From Paenibacillus polymyxa (GTDB taxonomy: Bacteria; Bacillota; Bacilli; Paenibacillales; Paenibacillaceae), in NCBI RefSeq assembly GCF_001719045.1, contig NZ_CP015423.1, positions 4,649,501 through 4,713,500 of the forward strand: DNA of 64,000 nt. Direction: 5' to 3'. The notes beneath the pieces were generated by a model. It saw nothing but the letters and a program-made list of their open reading frames with translations. It was not told the DNA's origin and did not search any database. A program made the position numbers and the translations under genes. Positions 1 to 9,412 of the stretch are shown piece after piece (within the stretch, counting starts at the first letter, position 1; every line of letters starts with the position of its first letter).

Positions 1-735
1 GCCGCGGATCAGGATTTGTATCATCATTCTTTGAACGTATGTTTATATTCACTAGTACTTGGGATATCCAATGGCTACGATAATAACCAGCTCATGGAGC
101 TGGGGATAGGTTCACTACTGCACGATATTGGTAAAATGAAAATTTCACCTCAAGTACTCTATAAGCCGGGTAAATTGACGGATGAGGAATATGAGCATAT
201 GAAAACACACACGGTGATCGGCTACAAGCTGCTCAAAGACGAACCTGGCATTCCCTTATTGTCGGCTCATTGTGCATTACAGCACCATGAGCGTATCGAC
301 GGCAGTGGATACCCACACGGTTGGAAAAAGGACCAGATCCACGAATATGCGAAATGGATCGGTCTGGCCGACTCGTACGACGCAATGACAGCAAGTCGGA
401 TATACAAACAGGCTTTGTTGCCCTATGAAGCGATGGAAGTGCTGTACGCCGGGGCAGGAACGTTATATGAGCAGCGAATGCTGGAAGCCTTTCGTGACTG
501 TGTAGCTATTTACCCCCTGGGACTCTCTGTGGTGCTCAACACGGGGGAAGAGGGGGTCGTGGTGCGTATACATCCCAAAATCCCGCAAAGACCCGTCATT
601 CGCATTGTAAGAGACCGGGATGGGCAGGAAGTGAAGGCACCTTATGATGTGGATTTGTCCGTATCCCTCTCGGTTATGATTACAAACACATTGGGTGCTA
701 CTGTCGCCCCTTTCGGAGGAGTACACGTAGATTAG
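1..735 (+). CDS. HD-GYP domain protein, 5' end missing
   Basis: The frame is open at the left edge of the window, so the start lies upstream; the TTG at 16 is probably an internal codon. The visible 244 residues hold an HD-GYP phosphohydrolase domain, with HDIGK near residue 42 and the HHERIDGSGYP signature near residue 96, followed by a helical tail and a C-terminal beta-rich segment of about 80 residues. Proteins of this family hydrolyse cyclic di-GMP, and the metal-binding and GYP residues look intact, so activity is plausible but not shown. The N-terminal sensor or regulatory part cannot be seen. Confidence 0.85.
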   Translation, partial: AADQDLYHHSLNVCLYSLVLGISNGYDNNQLMELGIGSLLHDIGKMKISPQVLYKPGKLTDEEYEHMKTHTVIGYKLLKDEPGIPLLSAHCALQHHERIDGSGYPHGWKKDQIHEYAKWIGLADSYDAMTASRIYKQALLPYEAMEVLYAGAGTLYEQRMLEAFRDCVAIYPLGLSVVLNTGEEGVVVRIHPKIPQRPVIRIVRDRDGQEVKAPYDVDLSVSLSVMITNTLGATVAPFGGVHVD

Positions 736-832
736 CAGATGATGTGGAAGAAAGTATGCAGACACTTTACACATCATGATATGATAATTATACGTCTTTT
801 GAGGTTAATAACAGAAATAAGGTGAAAACATA

Positions 833-1963
833 ATGACAGTTCTACAAAATAACACGCTACCCCAAATATCGCCAACCTATGATCCGTGGGACCCGATTGT
901 CTCACTGCGTACACATGGTCGTCATTTGCTTACGAGTGTGGAGATGACCGTAACGCATCTATGTAATATGCGCTGTGAGCATTGCGCTGTTGGCGATATG
1001 CTGGTTATGAAGGAGGCCCCTTTCCTTCGGCTAGACCTAATGCTGAAGCGTTTGGATGAAGTCGAGCATCTGGAGACGATCAGTATTACAGGTGGGGAAC
1101 CTGCTTTACTCGATAAAACAGTGGATGAAGTAATCGTTCCACTGCTGAAATATGCCAAGGAGCGCGGTATTCGCTCGCAAATCAACTCCAATCTGACATT
1201 AGATATTCGCAGATATGAGAAGATGCTTCCTTATCTGGATGTGATGCATATTTCATTTAACTATTTGAATGCAGACGATTTTTATGAAGTGGGTTTTGCA
1301 AATACCGGCCGGCCGACTCCGCGTGCGGGTGCTGTTCGCCTGTATGAAAAAATGATGGAAAATGCCCGCAGATTGAGTGAAATGGGGATGTTCATTTCAG
1401 CTGAATCCATGATTAACTATCGGACACACACGAAGCTGGAGGGCATTCATCAATTAATCAACGAAATGGGATGCCGACGGCATGAGGTTCATCCAATGTA
1501 TGCGTCGAATTTTGCCTCTGCTTTGCCTGTGCTTTCACTCGACGACATGCGGAACTCTATCCATAAGCTGCTGGATGTACGTAATCAGGACATGTGGATG
1601 TTGTTTGGTACATTACCGTTCTTTGCTTGTTCGGATCGGGAAGAAGACCGCAAACTGCTTCGACGCTTGCGTCAGGAACCGAATATTACGGTGCGTAATG
1701 ATCCGGACGGAAGAAACCGTGTGAATGTGAATATGTTCACGGGTAGCGTGTATGTGACAGATTTTGCAGACATACCGGCTTTCGGAAATATTCAGGAAGA
1801 TAGTCTGGACGATATTTTTGGTGAATGGCTGAATGAGCATCCGCTGAATCAGACTGTGAACTGTCATTGTGATGCCGCTGCCTGTTGTGGACCAAATCTG
1901 CTCGTGGCGGATATGTATTACAAAGGAATAGATTTTAAATCAAGAAAAGCATTACAACTATAG
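833..1963 (+). CDS. yfkAB: Radical SAM/CxCxxxxC protein YfkAB
   Basis: This 376-residue protein has the radical SAM iron-sulfur motif CNMRCEHC near residue 43, a GGEP segment (ITGGEPALL) near residue 87, and a cysteine-rich C-terminus (CHCDAAACC near residue 346) that matches the CxCxxxxC signature of the YfkAB family. A ribosome site AAGGTG lies just before the ATG. The family is cytosolic and its substrate is unknown; the second cysteine cluster could bind an auxiliary iron-sulfur cluster. The gene stands alone between the HD-GYP gene and a CBS membrane protein 16 nt downstream, and may be co-transcribed with the latter. Confidence 0.85.
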   Translation: MTVLQNNTLPQISPTYDPWDPIVSLRTHGRHLLTSVEMTVTHLCNMRCEHCAVGDMLVMKEAPFLRLDLMLKRLDEVEHLETISITGGEPALLDKTVDEVIVPLLKYAKERGIRSQINSNLTLDIRRYEKMLPYLDVMHISFNYLNADDFYEVGFANTGRPTPRAGAVRLYEKMMENARRLSEMGMFISAESMINYRTHTKLEGIHQLINEMGCRRHEVHPMYASNFASALPVLSLDDMRNSIHKLLDVRNQDMWMLFGTLPFFACSDREEDRKLLRRLRQEPNITVRNDPDGRNRVNVNMFTGSVYVTDFADIPAFGNIQEDSLDDIFGEWLNEHPLNQTVNCHCDAAACCGPNLLVADMYYKGIDFKSRKALQL

Positions 1964-1979
1964 AAATGGGGAGTTCGTA

Positions 1980-3329
1980 TTGGATGGTCATACCGAGTTT
2001 CATTGGGGATTGCTAGCTGTGAATCTCCTCTTGGTACTGCTGCTTGTCTTTCTAAATGGTGTATTTGTGGCCGCAGAATTTTCGCTGGTCAAAATGCGCC
2101 AATCCCGATTGACGCAGCTCCAAAGCGAGGGTCATCGCCTGGCAGGCTATGCGCTGAAGGTGAACCAAAAGTTGGATGCTTATCTGTCCGCCACCCAATT
2201 GGGCATTACGCTGGCTTCATTGGGCTTGGGTTGGATTGGAGAGCCAGCAATATCCGGCTACCTGATAGAGCCACTCATGCACAAACTCGGTGTAACTGAC
2301 GGTACACTGATTACAACGGTATCTGTTATCGTCGGATTTTGCGTAATTACCTTTTTGCATATCGTATTGGGGGAACTGGCGCCAAAGTCCTTAGCGATTC
2401 AGAAGACCGAAGGTGTGGCGTTGTTTTTATCGGCGCCTTTGCTGCTTTTTTATAAGGTCTTTCTGCCTGTGATCTGGGTATTGAATGCTGCGGCAAACTT
2501 GCTGTTGCGCGCATTCGGCATTCAGCCGGCGAGTGAAGCCGAAGCGGCTCATTCGGAGGAAGAGATTCGTATATTGATGAATCAGAGCGCCAAAAGCGGT
2601 GTGATTGATAAGGACGAAATTAAGCTGATGGATAATATTTTTGATTTTTCCGACTTGCTTGCCCGTGAAATCATGCTGCCGCGTACAGATATGGATTGTT
2701 TGTATACGAATTTGTCGTTTAAGGAAAATCTCAAGATCATCAGCGAGACCAAGCATTCCCGTTACCCGGTAGCGGTTGAGGATAAAGACCAGATTATCGG
2801 TTTTGTCCATATTACAGATCTTCTGCTAGCTGAGCAGGGAGAGCAACTGGATCTGGCTTCGGTGGTACGTCCTATTTTGAATGTGCCGGAGTCCATGGAA
2901 GTGAGTCACGTGTTGCGTCTTATGCAGAAAAAACATTCCCAAATGACTCTCGTGGTAGATGAGTACGGCGGAACGGCCGGGCTGCTGACAGCGGAGGAAA
3001 TTTTGGAGGAAATCGTTGGGGATCTCTATGATGAATTTGAGGATGAACGCCCGAGTGTGGAAATGAAGGAGAACTTCATCTCTGTGGACGGTCGTATGCT
3101 CATTGAGGATGTCAATGATTTGACTGGAGTGAACATTGAAGACGACGAGGTGGATTCCATCGGGGGATGGCTGTTCAAGGAATTGGAGGGCATTCCGGTG
3201 AAAGGGAAGAAAATTGAGTTTTATAACCTTACCTTTGAGGTGGAGGAAGCAACAAGGCTTCGCATAATGAGAGTGAAGATTCACCGCAAGCCTGAGTCTG
3301 TGATTGAAGATGAGCTTTCAGGTATGTAA
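1980..3329 (+). CDS. CNNM/HlyC-CorC family transporter with CBS domains
   Basis: A 449-residue membrane protein starting at TTG with GGGGAG 5 to 10 nt upstream. It has an N-terminal DUF21 (CNNM) region with about four hydrophobic segments in residues 1 to 190, then two CBS domains (about 210 to 330) that include the typical PRTDMDCL and VDEYGGTAGLLT stretches, and a C-terminal CorC_HlyC domain. The order and length match YhdP/YrkA-type proteins of Bacillus, which are linked to magnesium or other divalent cation efflux. The substrate is inferred from the family only. A terminator hairpin follows directly. Confidence 0.88.
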   Translation: MDGHTEFHWGLLAVNLLLVLLLVFLNGVFVAAEFSLVKMRQSRLTQLQSEGHRLAGYALKVNQKLDAYLSATQLGITLASLGLGWIGEPAISGYLIEPLMHKLGVTDGTLITTVSVIVGFCVITFLHIVLGELAPKSLAIQKTEGVALFLSAPLLLFYKVFLPVIWVLNAAANLLLRAFGIQPASEAEAAHSEEEIRILMNQSAKSGVIDKDEIKLMDNIFDFSDLLAREIMLPRTDMDCLYTNLSFKENLKIISETKHSRYPVAVEDKDQIIGFVHITDLLLAEQGEQLDLASVVRPILNVPESMEVSHVLRLMQKKHSQMTLVVDEYGGTAGLLTAEEILEEIVGDLYDEFEDERPSVEMKENFISVDGRMLIEDVNDLTGVNIEDDEVDSIGGWLFKELEGIPVKGKKIEFYNLTFEVEEATRLRIMRVKIHRKPESVIEDELSGM

Positions 3330-3351
3330 GTTATTATAGAGTGCTGAAGAA

Positions 3352-3395
3352 AGAGCTTTTAGATCCACGTACCGTGGTTTTAAAGGCTCTTTTTT
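3352..3395 (+). terminator. Rho-independent terminator after the CNNM gene
   Basis: A long imperfect hairpin begins with AGAGC, ends with GCTCT and has an inner CCACG/CGTGG stem. A run of six T follows. It separates the CNNM gene from the cotJ operon. Confidence 0.8.
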
Positions 3396-3525
3396 GATTA
3401 GAAACAGTTCTATGGTTATTTTCTTGAACAATTATTTTTATCTGTGATTTTTTGTTCGAGACTTGGGCGATACGGCATATGTTGAATAGTAAAACAGATG
3501 GATCAATCAAAGGAGGTCCCGGCCC

Positions 3526-3750
3526 GTGAAATTTCCACAGCAAGGTGAGTATGCCCCGTTTGTCGGCCCGTTCGATCCGTGTCCGCCCGTTCTGTGTAAG
3601 ACTTATGTGCTTCCGCCAAACTTGTTTATACAATTTCAGCCCCCTGGTCTACCACAATTCAGTCCAGATGAGGCGCTGACGAAGGGAACGCTATGGCCTT
3701 TGCTTTACAGCCCTTATGAGCCTAGGAGAAACCAGGGGGGAGGCGAATAG
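3526..3750 (+). CDS. cotJA: Spore coat-associated protein CotJA
   Basis: A 74-residue protein starting at GTG with a perfect AGGAGG at 3512. It is proline-rich with a central segment (YVLPPNLFIQFQ) typical of CotJA, and it precedes CotJB and CotJC in the conserved order. In Bacillus the cotJ operon is made in the mother cell under sigma-E and the products join the inner spore coat. The region upstream (3396 to 3525) has no sigma-E promoter that I can call with confidence. The last codons overlap the ribosome site of cotJB. Confidence 0.9.
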   Translation: MKFPQQGEYAPFVGPFDPCPPVLCKTYVLPPNLFIQFQPPGLPQFSPDEALTKGTLWPLLYSPYEPRRNQGGGE

Positions 3751-3751
3751 A

Positions 3752-4201
3752 ATGGAGAATCCAAATCAGGGTCAGTCCCCATTCCAATTCCAGCAGCAAA
3801 ATCAGCATGAGAGCGGGCAGCAACAGCCGAATCCATATCAAAGCCCTTATTCAAATCCGTATCCATACCAGAACCAGTATCAGAACCAAACTCAGGGCTA
3901 TAGTCAAGCCGGAAACCCGGCCCAAGGCTGCACGCCCCAAACCAAGCCAGTTGATGCCCAGTTTTATGCGTTGCTGGAGAAGCTCCAAGCGGTGGATTTT
4001 GTGTTGGTGGAGCTGAATTTGTATCTGGATACGCACCCAGATGATTTACAGGCTATCGAACAGTTCAATAAACTGACGCAGGAAAGAACGGCGATTGCTA
4101 ACGAGTATCAGATGCTATATGGGCCTTTACAAAATTTTGGCCGTGCCTATTCCAAGTATCCTTGGGAGTGGAGTCAATCCCCTTGGCCGTGGCAGGTCTA
4201 G
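3752..4201 (+). CDS. cotJB: Spore coat protein CotJB with a Q/N/Y-rich N-terminal tail
   Basis: The start at 3752 is chosen because a GGGGGGAGG ribosome site lies just upstream; an earlier in-frame ATG at 3716 would overlap cotJA and has no such site. The 149-residue product has an N-terminal tail of about 60 residues made almost only of Gln, Asn, Pro, Tyr and Ser, then a normal CotJB domain of about 80 residues (FYALLEKLQAVDF through to the YPWEWSQSPWPW end). CotJB is normally about 85 to 90 residues, so the tail nearly doubles its length. The tail is inferred to be disordered and exposed or cross-linkable in the coat. Confidence 0.88.
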   Translation: MENPNQGQSPFQFQQQNQHESGQQQPNPYQSPYSNPYPYQNQYQNQTQGYSQAGNPAQGCTPQTKPVDAQFYALLEKLQAVDFVLVELNLYLDTHPDDLQAIEQFNKLTQERTAIANEYQMLYGPLQNFGRAYSKYPWEWSQSPWPWQV

Positions 4202-4234
4202 GTAGGTATAACCTTTTATAAAGGAGGAACATGA

Positions 4235-4804
4235 ATGTGGGTATATGAGAAAAAACTGCAATATCCCGTACGTGTCAGCAAATGTGATCCTCATATGGCC
4301 AAACTGCTTATGGAGCAGTATGGTGGAGCGGATGGCGAACTGGCAGCGGCATTGCGCTATCTAAATCAGCGCTATACGATTCCCGATAAGGTAATTGGCG
4401 TACTGAACGACATAGGCACGGAGGAATTTGCACATCTCGAGATGATTGCGACTATGATTTATAAGCTGACCAAGGATGCGAGCGTGGAGCAAATGAAGGC
4501 AGCTGGGCTAGGGGAATATTACGCGGCGCACGATCATGCGCTATATTATCAAAACGCAGGCGGGGTTCCTTTTACAGCGGCCTATATTCAAGCCAAAGGC
4601 GACCCGATTGCCGATCTATATGAGGACATAGCGGCAGAGGAAAAGGCACGAGCTACATATCAGTGGCTGATTGATCTGACAGACGATGTGGATTTGCAGG
4701 ATAGTCTGAAGTTTTTGCGTGAACGTGAAGTGATTCATTCGCTGCGTTTCCGTGAGTCAGTGGAAATTTTGAAGGGGGAAAGAGACCGGAAGAAAGTCTT
4801 CTAA
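4235..4804 (+). CDS. cotJC: Spore coat protein CotJC, manganese catalase family
   Basis: A 189-residue protein with AAAGGAGG before its ATG. It is a ferritin-like four-helix protein of the manganese catalase family: the expected carboxylate and histidine ligands are visible (DGELAAALRYL, GTEEFAHLEM, IAAEEKARATY, REVIHSLRF). In Bacillus CotJC depends on CotJA for assembly into the inner coat. Whether it has catalase activity is not known from sequence. It is the last gene of the operon and is followed by a strong terminator. Confidence 0.92.
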   Translation: MWVYEKKLQYPVRVSKCDPHMAKLLMEQYGGADGELAAALRYLNQRYTIPDKVIGVLNDIGTEEFAHLEMIATMIYKLTKDASVEQMKAAGLGEYYAAHDHALYYQNAGGVPFTAAYIQAKGDPIADLYEDIAAEEKARATYQWLIDLTDDVDLQDSLKFLREREVIHSLRFRESVEILKGERDRKKVF

Positions 4805-4866
4805 GAAAGTTTTATACCATCAACGGTTTAAATTGTTAGCTTGTTCTATATATTATTACAAATAGG

Positions 4867-4915
4867 AAAGGCCATCTGCAAGCCTCAAGTGCAGGTGGCC
4901 CTTCTTTATTTTTTT
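4867..4915 (+). terminator. Terminator of the cotJ operon
   Basis: An 11-bp stem GGCCATCTGCA/TGCAGGTGGCC with one G-T pair and a 9-nt loop is followed by a T-rich tract. The rest of the stretch to 5075 holds no gene that I can support. Confidence 0.85.
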
Positions 4916-5075
4916 ACATTCACCTATCCCCTAATATGAATTGCTTGGAACGATGGTTTTTTTGGCCGTCTGGACTAGAAACTGTGCTTTAATACAAAGC
5001 AGAGGATAGCCTTCCTCAATATTTAAATAGGCAGCCACATCAAAGGAGAAAATTCCATAACCACCGACAGAAAAC

Positions 5076-6149
5076 TTATTTTTGTTCTAGCTGTGCAAAA
5101 TATTGCTCGTTATATAAAACACTTGGATGAGTAGGATGGTGCAACTGAGCTATGCGATGATGCGATTTTGCCTTTTCAATGTCGCCGATTCGGTCGTAAC
5201 ACAGGCATAATTGCAAGTGTGGAAACCAGGTATAGTACGACGAATTGGTTAAGGCCATCACATCTTGTGGGGGCTCGATCAGCGTCGCCTGACGAAACCA
5301 GTAAATGGCTTGAGTATACTGCTCATCTTCAATGAACAAATTGCCAAAGGCACAGCAGAACTGGGCGCGTGGTACATCAAGGTTGAGTGTGCAAAGCAGT
5401 GCCATACGCTGCTCCTGTTTTTGACCCTGGTGAGCGTAGCAATCTGCTAGCTTAAAGCAAGCAGCAATCCGATCCTCAATCCATCCTTGATCGAGCCCCA
5501 GATAGTGTTCGTACTGCTGGATGGCTTCTAGTATGCGTCCGTTATCATATAGTTCATTAGCGAAGTAGTAGTGATCTCGCTCAGAAAATGCAGTGCCTCT
5601 CTCCCGGTGCTGGAGATAAATATGTAAATTACGGTCAGTGTAGGTACGTGTCTTTTTATGAGTCACTGCCATATTGCTGTGAAAGGTGCTGCCAGTCACA
5701 TTCAGGAATTCGTGCACAAAGCCGATCCATCTGAATCTACGATCACGCCGCACAATTCGGTTTCTTTTGAGCTTATGCAGCGGCTGCCCCTGTTCATCTA
5801 CAGATAGTACATAATCCATCGTAATGCTGTCATACGAGACGGTGGCTTGTTTTTTCCAGTCGAGAAATGCCAGTCGATCTTGCTCCTCTAGGATGTCATC
5901 AGCATCCAGCCAAAATTGATATTCCTGTGTTGCCTGATCAAACGCATAATTGCGGGCTGCGGAGAAATCATCGCACCATTCAAAATTGTATACCCGAGCA
6001 TTGAACGATGCAGCGACCTCTTGGGTTCTGTCGGTAGAACCAGTATCAACGATAATGATTTCATCTACTAGGTCATGGACTGATTTCAGACAGGTATGAA
6101 GGGCTTCTTCTTCATTTTTGACAATCATACATAAGCTGACAGTTACCAT
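5076..6149 (-). CDS. Family 2 glycosyltransferase with TPR repeats
   Basis: The start at 6149 is chosen because GGGGGG lies 9 nt upstream on the minus strand; a longer frame to 6188 lacks a ribosome site. The 357-residue product opens with a GT-A glycosyltransferase domain (VSLCMIVKNEE, IIVDTGSTDRT, LDADD as the DxD motif) and ends with TPR-like helical repeats from about residue 200. This layout is seen in SunS-like S-glycosyltransferases and in many Paenibacillus surface glycan enzymes. The acceptor is unknown. It faces away from the fusion enzyme at 6580, so the two share a long upstream region. Confidence 0.85.
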   Translation of the reverse strand: MVTVSLCMIVKNEEEALHTCLKSVHDLVDEIIIVDTGSTDRTQEVAASFNARVYNFEWCDDFSAARNYAFDQATQEYQFWLDADDILEEQDRLAFLDWKKQATVSYDSITMDYVLSVDEQGQPLHKLKRNRIVRRDRRFRWIGFVHEFLNVTGSTFHSNMAVTHKKTRTYTDRNLHIYLQHRERGTAFSERDHYYFANELYDNGRILEAIQQYEHYLGLDQGWIEDRIAACFKLADCYAHQGQKQEQRMALLCTLNLDVPRAQFCCAFGNLFIEDEQYTQAIYWFRQATLIEPPQDVMALTNSSYYTWFPHLQLCLCYDRIGDIEKAKSHHRIAQLHHPTHPSVLYNEQYFAQLEQK

Positions 6150-6579
6150 GCTCTTTGTCCCCCCAAAAAAACTTGGTATAATCTCCATTTTATTAGGATA
6201 GCTTGCTCATTATGTAGTAATTCCTATGGATCGTTTAGAGGATGTGTGATGATCATAAATTCAATCTTGCTCTAATAAATTAGAAAATCAAAGTCTGATA
6301 TGAAGAGGAGGAGATTGTGTAAAATTCGATATTATCAAGTGCGACCGGGAAATAAATTTGATGGCTAAATGTAGTTAGAAAACCGGTAACAGAAAAAAAG
6401 GCAGTTAACTGGAGGGTAAGATTGTATTTTTGTATTGATGTCGTTTTCATTGATATTTCCAGGTGTAAGTCCATTCATACCACGCTCACTCCCATATCGC
6501 TTGGCCGCAATTATGGTATGTCTTAGGACATGGAGGGAGAACGGTTTATGAGGCTTCTACCTGATGGAGGCGTTGAATC
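6150..6579. other. Divergent intergenic region without a gene
   Basis: This AT-rich stretch of about 430 bases separates two divergent glycosyltransferase genes. It holds the ribosome site of the downstream gene (GATGGAGG at 6563) and presumably promoters on both strands, but I see no convincing -35/-10 pair, no riboswitch-like fold and no supported short gene. Confidence 0.5.
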
Positions 6580-9387
6580 ATGCGTATACTAATCGGTAGC
6601 CCGGTGCACCAGAAACCGGAAATATTGTCTTTGTTTCTTCAAGCTTTGGAGCGACTGGAGGCACCTGACGTGCTGCCGGATTATTTATTTGTCGATGATA
6701 ATGACAATCCGACTTCAAGCCAATGGCTTGCCGATTTTTCCAATCGGTTGCCGGGCAGGGTTTTACCCTTGTTGACAGGCTCACAGCAAGTAGAGAATCG
6801 AAGTGATGAGCACACTCATTATTGGCCGCCTGCCCTCGTCTGGAAAGTGGCTGGCTTTAAAAATCGTCTTATTGATTATGCACTTCAACATAATTATGAC
6901 GCGCTGTTTTTGGTCGATTCTGACCTGATTCTCCATTCCCGTACCTTATGTAAGCTGGTGGAGGCGGAGAAGGACATTGTATCTGAGATTTTCTGGACAC
7001 GCTGGCAGCCGGAGGGGCCTCTATTGCCTCAGGTGTGGGTTAGTGATGAATATAATTTGTTCCATCGTGAAGAAGGCGAAGTGTTGTCGGCAGAGGAGCG
7101 AGCGCAACGCGAGTTGCATTTCATACACCAATTGCATGTTCCTGGTTTGTACGAAGTGGGTGGTCTAGGCGCTTGCACCCTAATCCGCAGACGTGCACTG
7201 GAAGCAGGGATTCACTTTGGTAAAATCAAAAACGTTTCCTATTGGGGAGAAGATCGACATTTCTGTATTCGGGCAGCTGCATATGGATTTCCACTTTTTG
7301 TGGATACACACTATCCGGCGATGCATCTGTACCGGGAAGCGGACCGAATGAAAGCAGAGCAGCTACTATTCGCCCTAAAGTATTTTACAACGAGTGGTGT
7401 TCATACGGACCATTCAGAACATTTAGCATATCTGGATCACTCCGATACTTCTACTAACTCTCCTGCCTTCAATCGTTCTGCATCATCAAGTCCCTCTAAG
7501 TTCCCTGAACCTCCTGTTATACCGTATGATCTCCGTGAGTCAGCTGTCTTTGCCAAGTACACTGCAGATTCTTTTGCTGTACCACAAACATTCTCTGGTC
7601 CACGACAAAGTGAACTTCATACGCCGCCTGTCACCAAATCCAAATTGACACTGACTATGACGGTATACAATGAGGCAGATCGCAAGCTCATTGACGTGCT
7701 GCGGAGTCATCGGGAATATATTGATGAAGCGGTCATTATTGATGATGGCAGTCAGGATGATAGCGGAGAGTTGTGCCGTGAGATCCTAAAGGGAATCCCA
7801 CTGCGTTTAATACGCAATGAAACAGCTTCTTTTACCAATGAATTAGAGCTGCGTAAGCAGCAGTGGAGAGAGACGTTGGCTTCCTCTCCCGAATGGATAT
7901 TAAACATGGACGCTGACGAAATGTTCGAATCCCGTTTTGCTCAAGGGGTACATTCGTTGTTAGCGGGAACGAAAGCCGATACGATTTGTTTCAGGTTGTT
8001 TGATATGTGGTCTTCCACGCATTACCGCGATGATGATTATTGGCAGGCTCATCGGTATTACCATCCTTTTTTGATTCGATATAAGGAAGGGTTCTCTTAT
8101 AAATGGAAGGAGCAGTCCTTGCACTGTGGGAGATTTCCCGAAAATGTGCTTGACCTTCCCAGTGAAATCAGCAACTACCGCATCCAGCATTGGGGATGGT
8201 ATACACCTGCTATTCGCATGGCCAAATTTCAGCGGTACCAGTTGCTTGATCCAAGTGCTCGTTATGGCTGGAAAGAGCAATATGAATCTATTTTGGACCC
8301 GAACCCCCGACTCACGCTCTGGGTGGATCAGGACAACATAAATGTAGAAAAAGAAACGGCACCAGAATATGAAGCTGCCCACCAGGTAAACGACATGGAT
8401 GTTGCCGAGATTTCGAGTGTCCAGGTTATTGATAATTCCGATCTGCAAATAAAAAGTGAAACTAAGGACTTACTTTATAGTAAATGCAAACTGTGTGGCT
8501 CATCTGACACGGCAGTGTTTCATAGCTATGAACGCTTTACCTTGATGGGATGCGGTTCCTGCGGATTGGTTTTTCGTAATGATGTGGATCATATACGCCC
8601 AGAAGATATGATTGCAGAGATTTATAATGCCAAATGGGTTGCTATGCGGGATAGTGCAGCAGCATCAACTTATGGAGATCATGCCCTTTTTGGACTCATG
8701 CTGCTGGATATGTTCAGTACCGGTAAAGGGAAATTGCTTGAGATTGGATCAGGTACCGGAGAATTTATCCATGCTGCCCTTCAAGCCGGCTGGGATGCAG
8801 TGGGCATTGAACCTTCCATAGACTCGCGTGCTTACGCCAAATACAAATATGACGTGGATTTATTGCCGGGTTACTGGGGCGATGAAGCCGAAGAAGAAAC
8901 TCAAACCCAAGAAGCACATGAAATACAGGAATTGAATGAAAAACAAGAAGCCGAAGAAGATACTGATTTACCACTGGATTACAAATACGAGGCCGTAGCA
9001 TGCTGGCATGTGCTGGAGCATATTGCGGACCCAGTTGCATTTTTGACAGATTTACGCGAACAGCTTCAACCTGACGGGACGATCTATATTACGGTGCCCA
9101 ACAAAAATTCGTTCACTAATGAGGCTTATGGCGTTTACTCGCCTTTATTTACGGAGGAAGATCATTTGTATCATTATTCTGAGCATACGCTTGCGCTCTT
9201 ACTGGCAAAGTCCGGCTTGCGCCCGGTGGCTTTGTTCACCCGCCAGCTTCCCTCTGGTTTAGATGCCTTGCTGCAAGCCCATCCTTTGTACGGTGAGCTT
9301 ACCCTTACGGAGCAAATGGGATTGTTAGCCAAACTTCAAGGCGAGAAACGGGGTCATGAACTGTGCTGTGTCGCAAGGGTAATTTAG
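6580..9387 (+). CDS. Three-domain enzyme: glycosyltransferase, glycosyltransferase, methyltransferase
   Basis: This 935-residue protein appears to join three enzymes. Residues 1 to 270 form a GT-A domain (ILIGSPVHQKPE, DSD in FLVDSDLIL, a GGLG/GEDRHF acceptor region). Residues 350 to 580 form a second GT2 domain (LTMTVYNEAD, IIDDGSQDDS, NMDADEMFE as DxD). Residues 625 to 935 form a class I SAM methyltransferase, preceded by a zinc-ribbon-like pair CKLC/CGSC and carrying the SAM motif LEIGSGTGEF. Acidic Glu/Gln-rich insertions interrupt the last domain. Such fusions are inferred to build or decorate a surface glycan, perhaps adding and O-methylating sugars. Its neighbours, a second methyltransferase and a phosphatase, fit that idea. 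The substrate is unknown. Confidence 0.8.
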   Translation: MRILIGSPVHQKPEILSLFLQALERLEAPDVLPDYLFVDDNDNPTSSQWLADFSNRLPGRVLPLLTGSQQVENRSDEHTHYWPPALVWKVAGFKNRLIDYALQHNYDALFLVDSDLILHSRTLCKLVEAEKDIVSEIFWTRWQPEGPLLPQVWVSDEYNLFHREEGEVLSAEERAQRELHFIHQLHVPGLYEVGGLGACTLIRRRALEAGIHFGKIKNVSYWGEDRHFCIRAAAYGFPLFVDTHYPAMHLYREADRMKAEQLLFALKYFTTSGVHTDHSEHLAYLDHSDTSTNSPAFNRSASSSPSKFPEPPVIPYDLRESAVFAKYTADSFAVPQTFSGPRQSELHTPPVTKSKLTLTMTVYNEADRKLIDVLRSHREYIDEAVIIDDGSQDDSGELCREILKGIPLRLIRNETASFTNELELRKQQWRETLASSPEWILNMDADEMFESRFAQGVHSLLAGTKADTICFRLFDMWSSTHYRDDDYWQAHRYYHPFLIRYKEGFSYKWKEQSLHCGRFPENVLDLPSEISNYRIQHWGWYTPAIRMAKFQRYQLLDPSARYGWKEQYESILDPNPRLTLWVDQDNINVEKETAPEYEAAHQVNDMDVAEISSVQVIDNSDLQIKSETKDLLYSKCKLCGSSDTAVFHSYERFTLMGCGSCGLVFRNDVDHIRPEDMIAEIYNAKWVAMRDSAAASTYGDHALFGLMLLDMFSTGKGKLLEIGSGTGEFIHAALQAGWDAVGIEPSIDSRAYAKYKYDVDLLPGYWGDEAEEETQTQEAHEIQELNEKQEAEEDTDLPLDYKYEAVACWHVLEHIADPVAFLTDLREQLQPDGTIYITVPNKNSFTNEAYGVYSPLFTEEDHLYHYSEHTLALLLAKSGLRPVALFTRQLPSGLDALLQAHPLYGELTLTEQMGLLAKLQGEKRGHELCCVARVI

Positions 9388-9412
9388 TCATCCCCAAAAG
9401 GAGGCAGTATCC

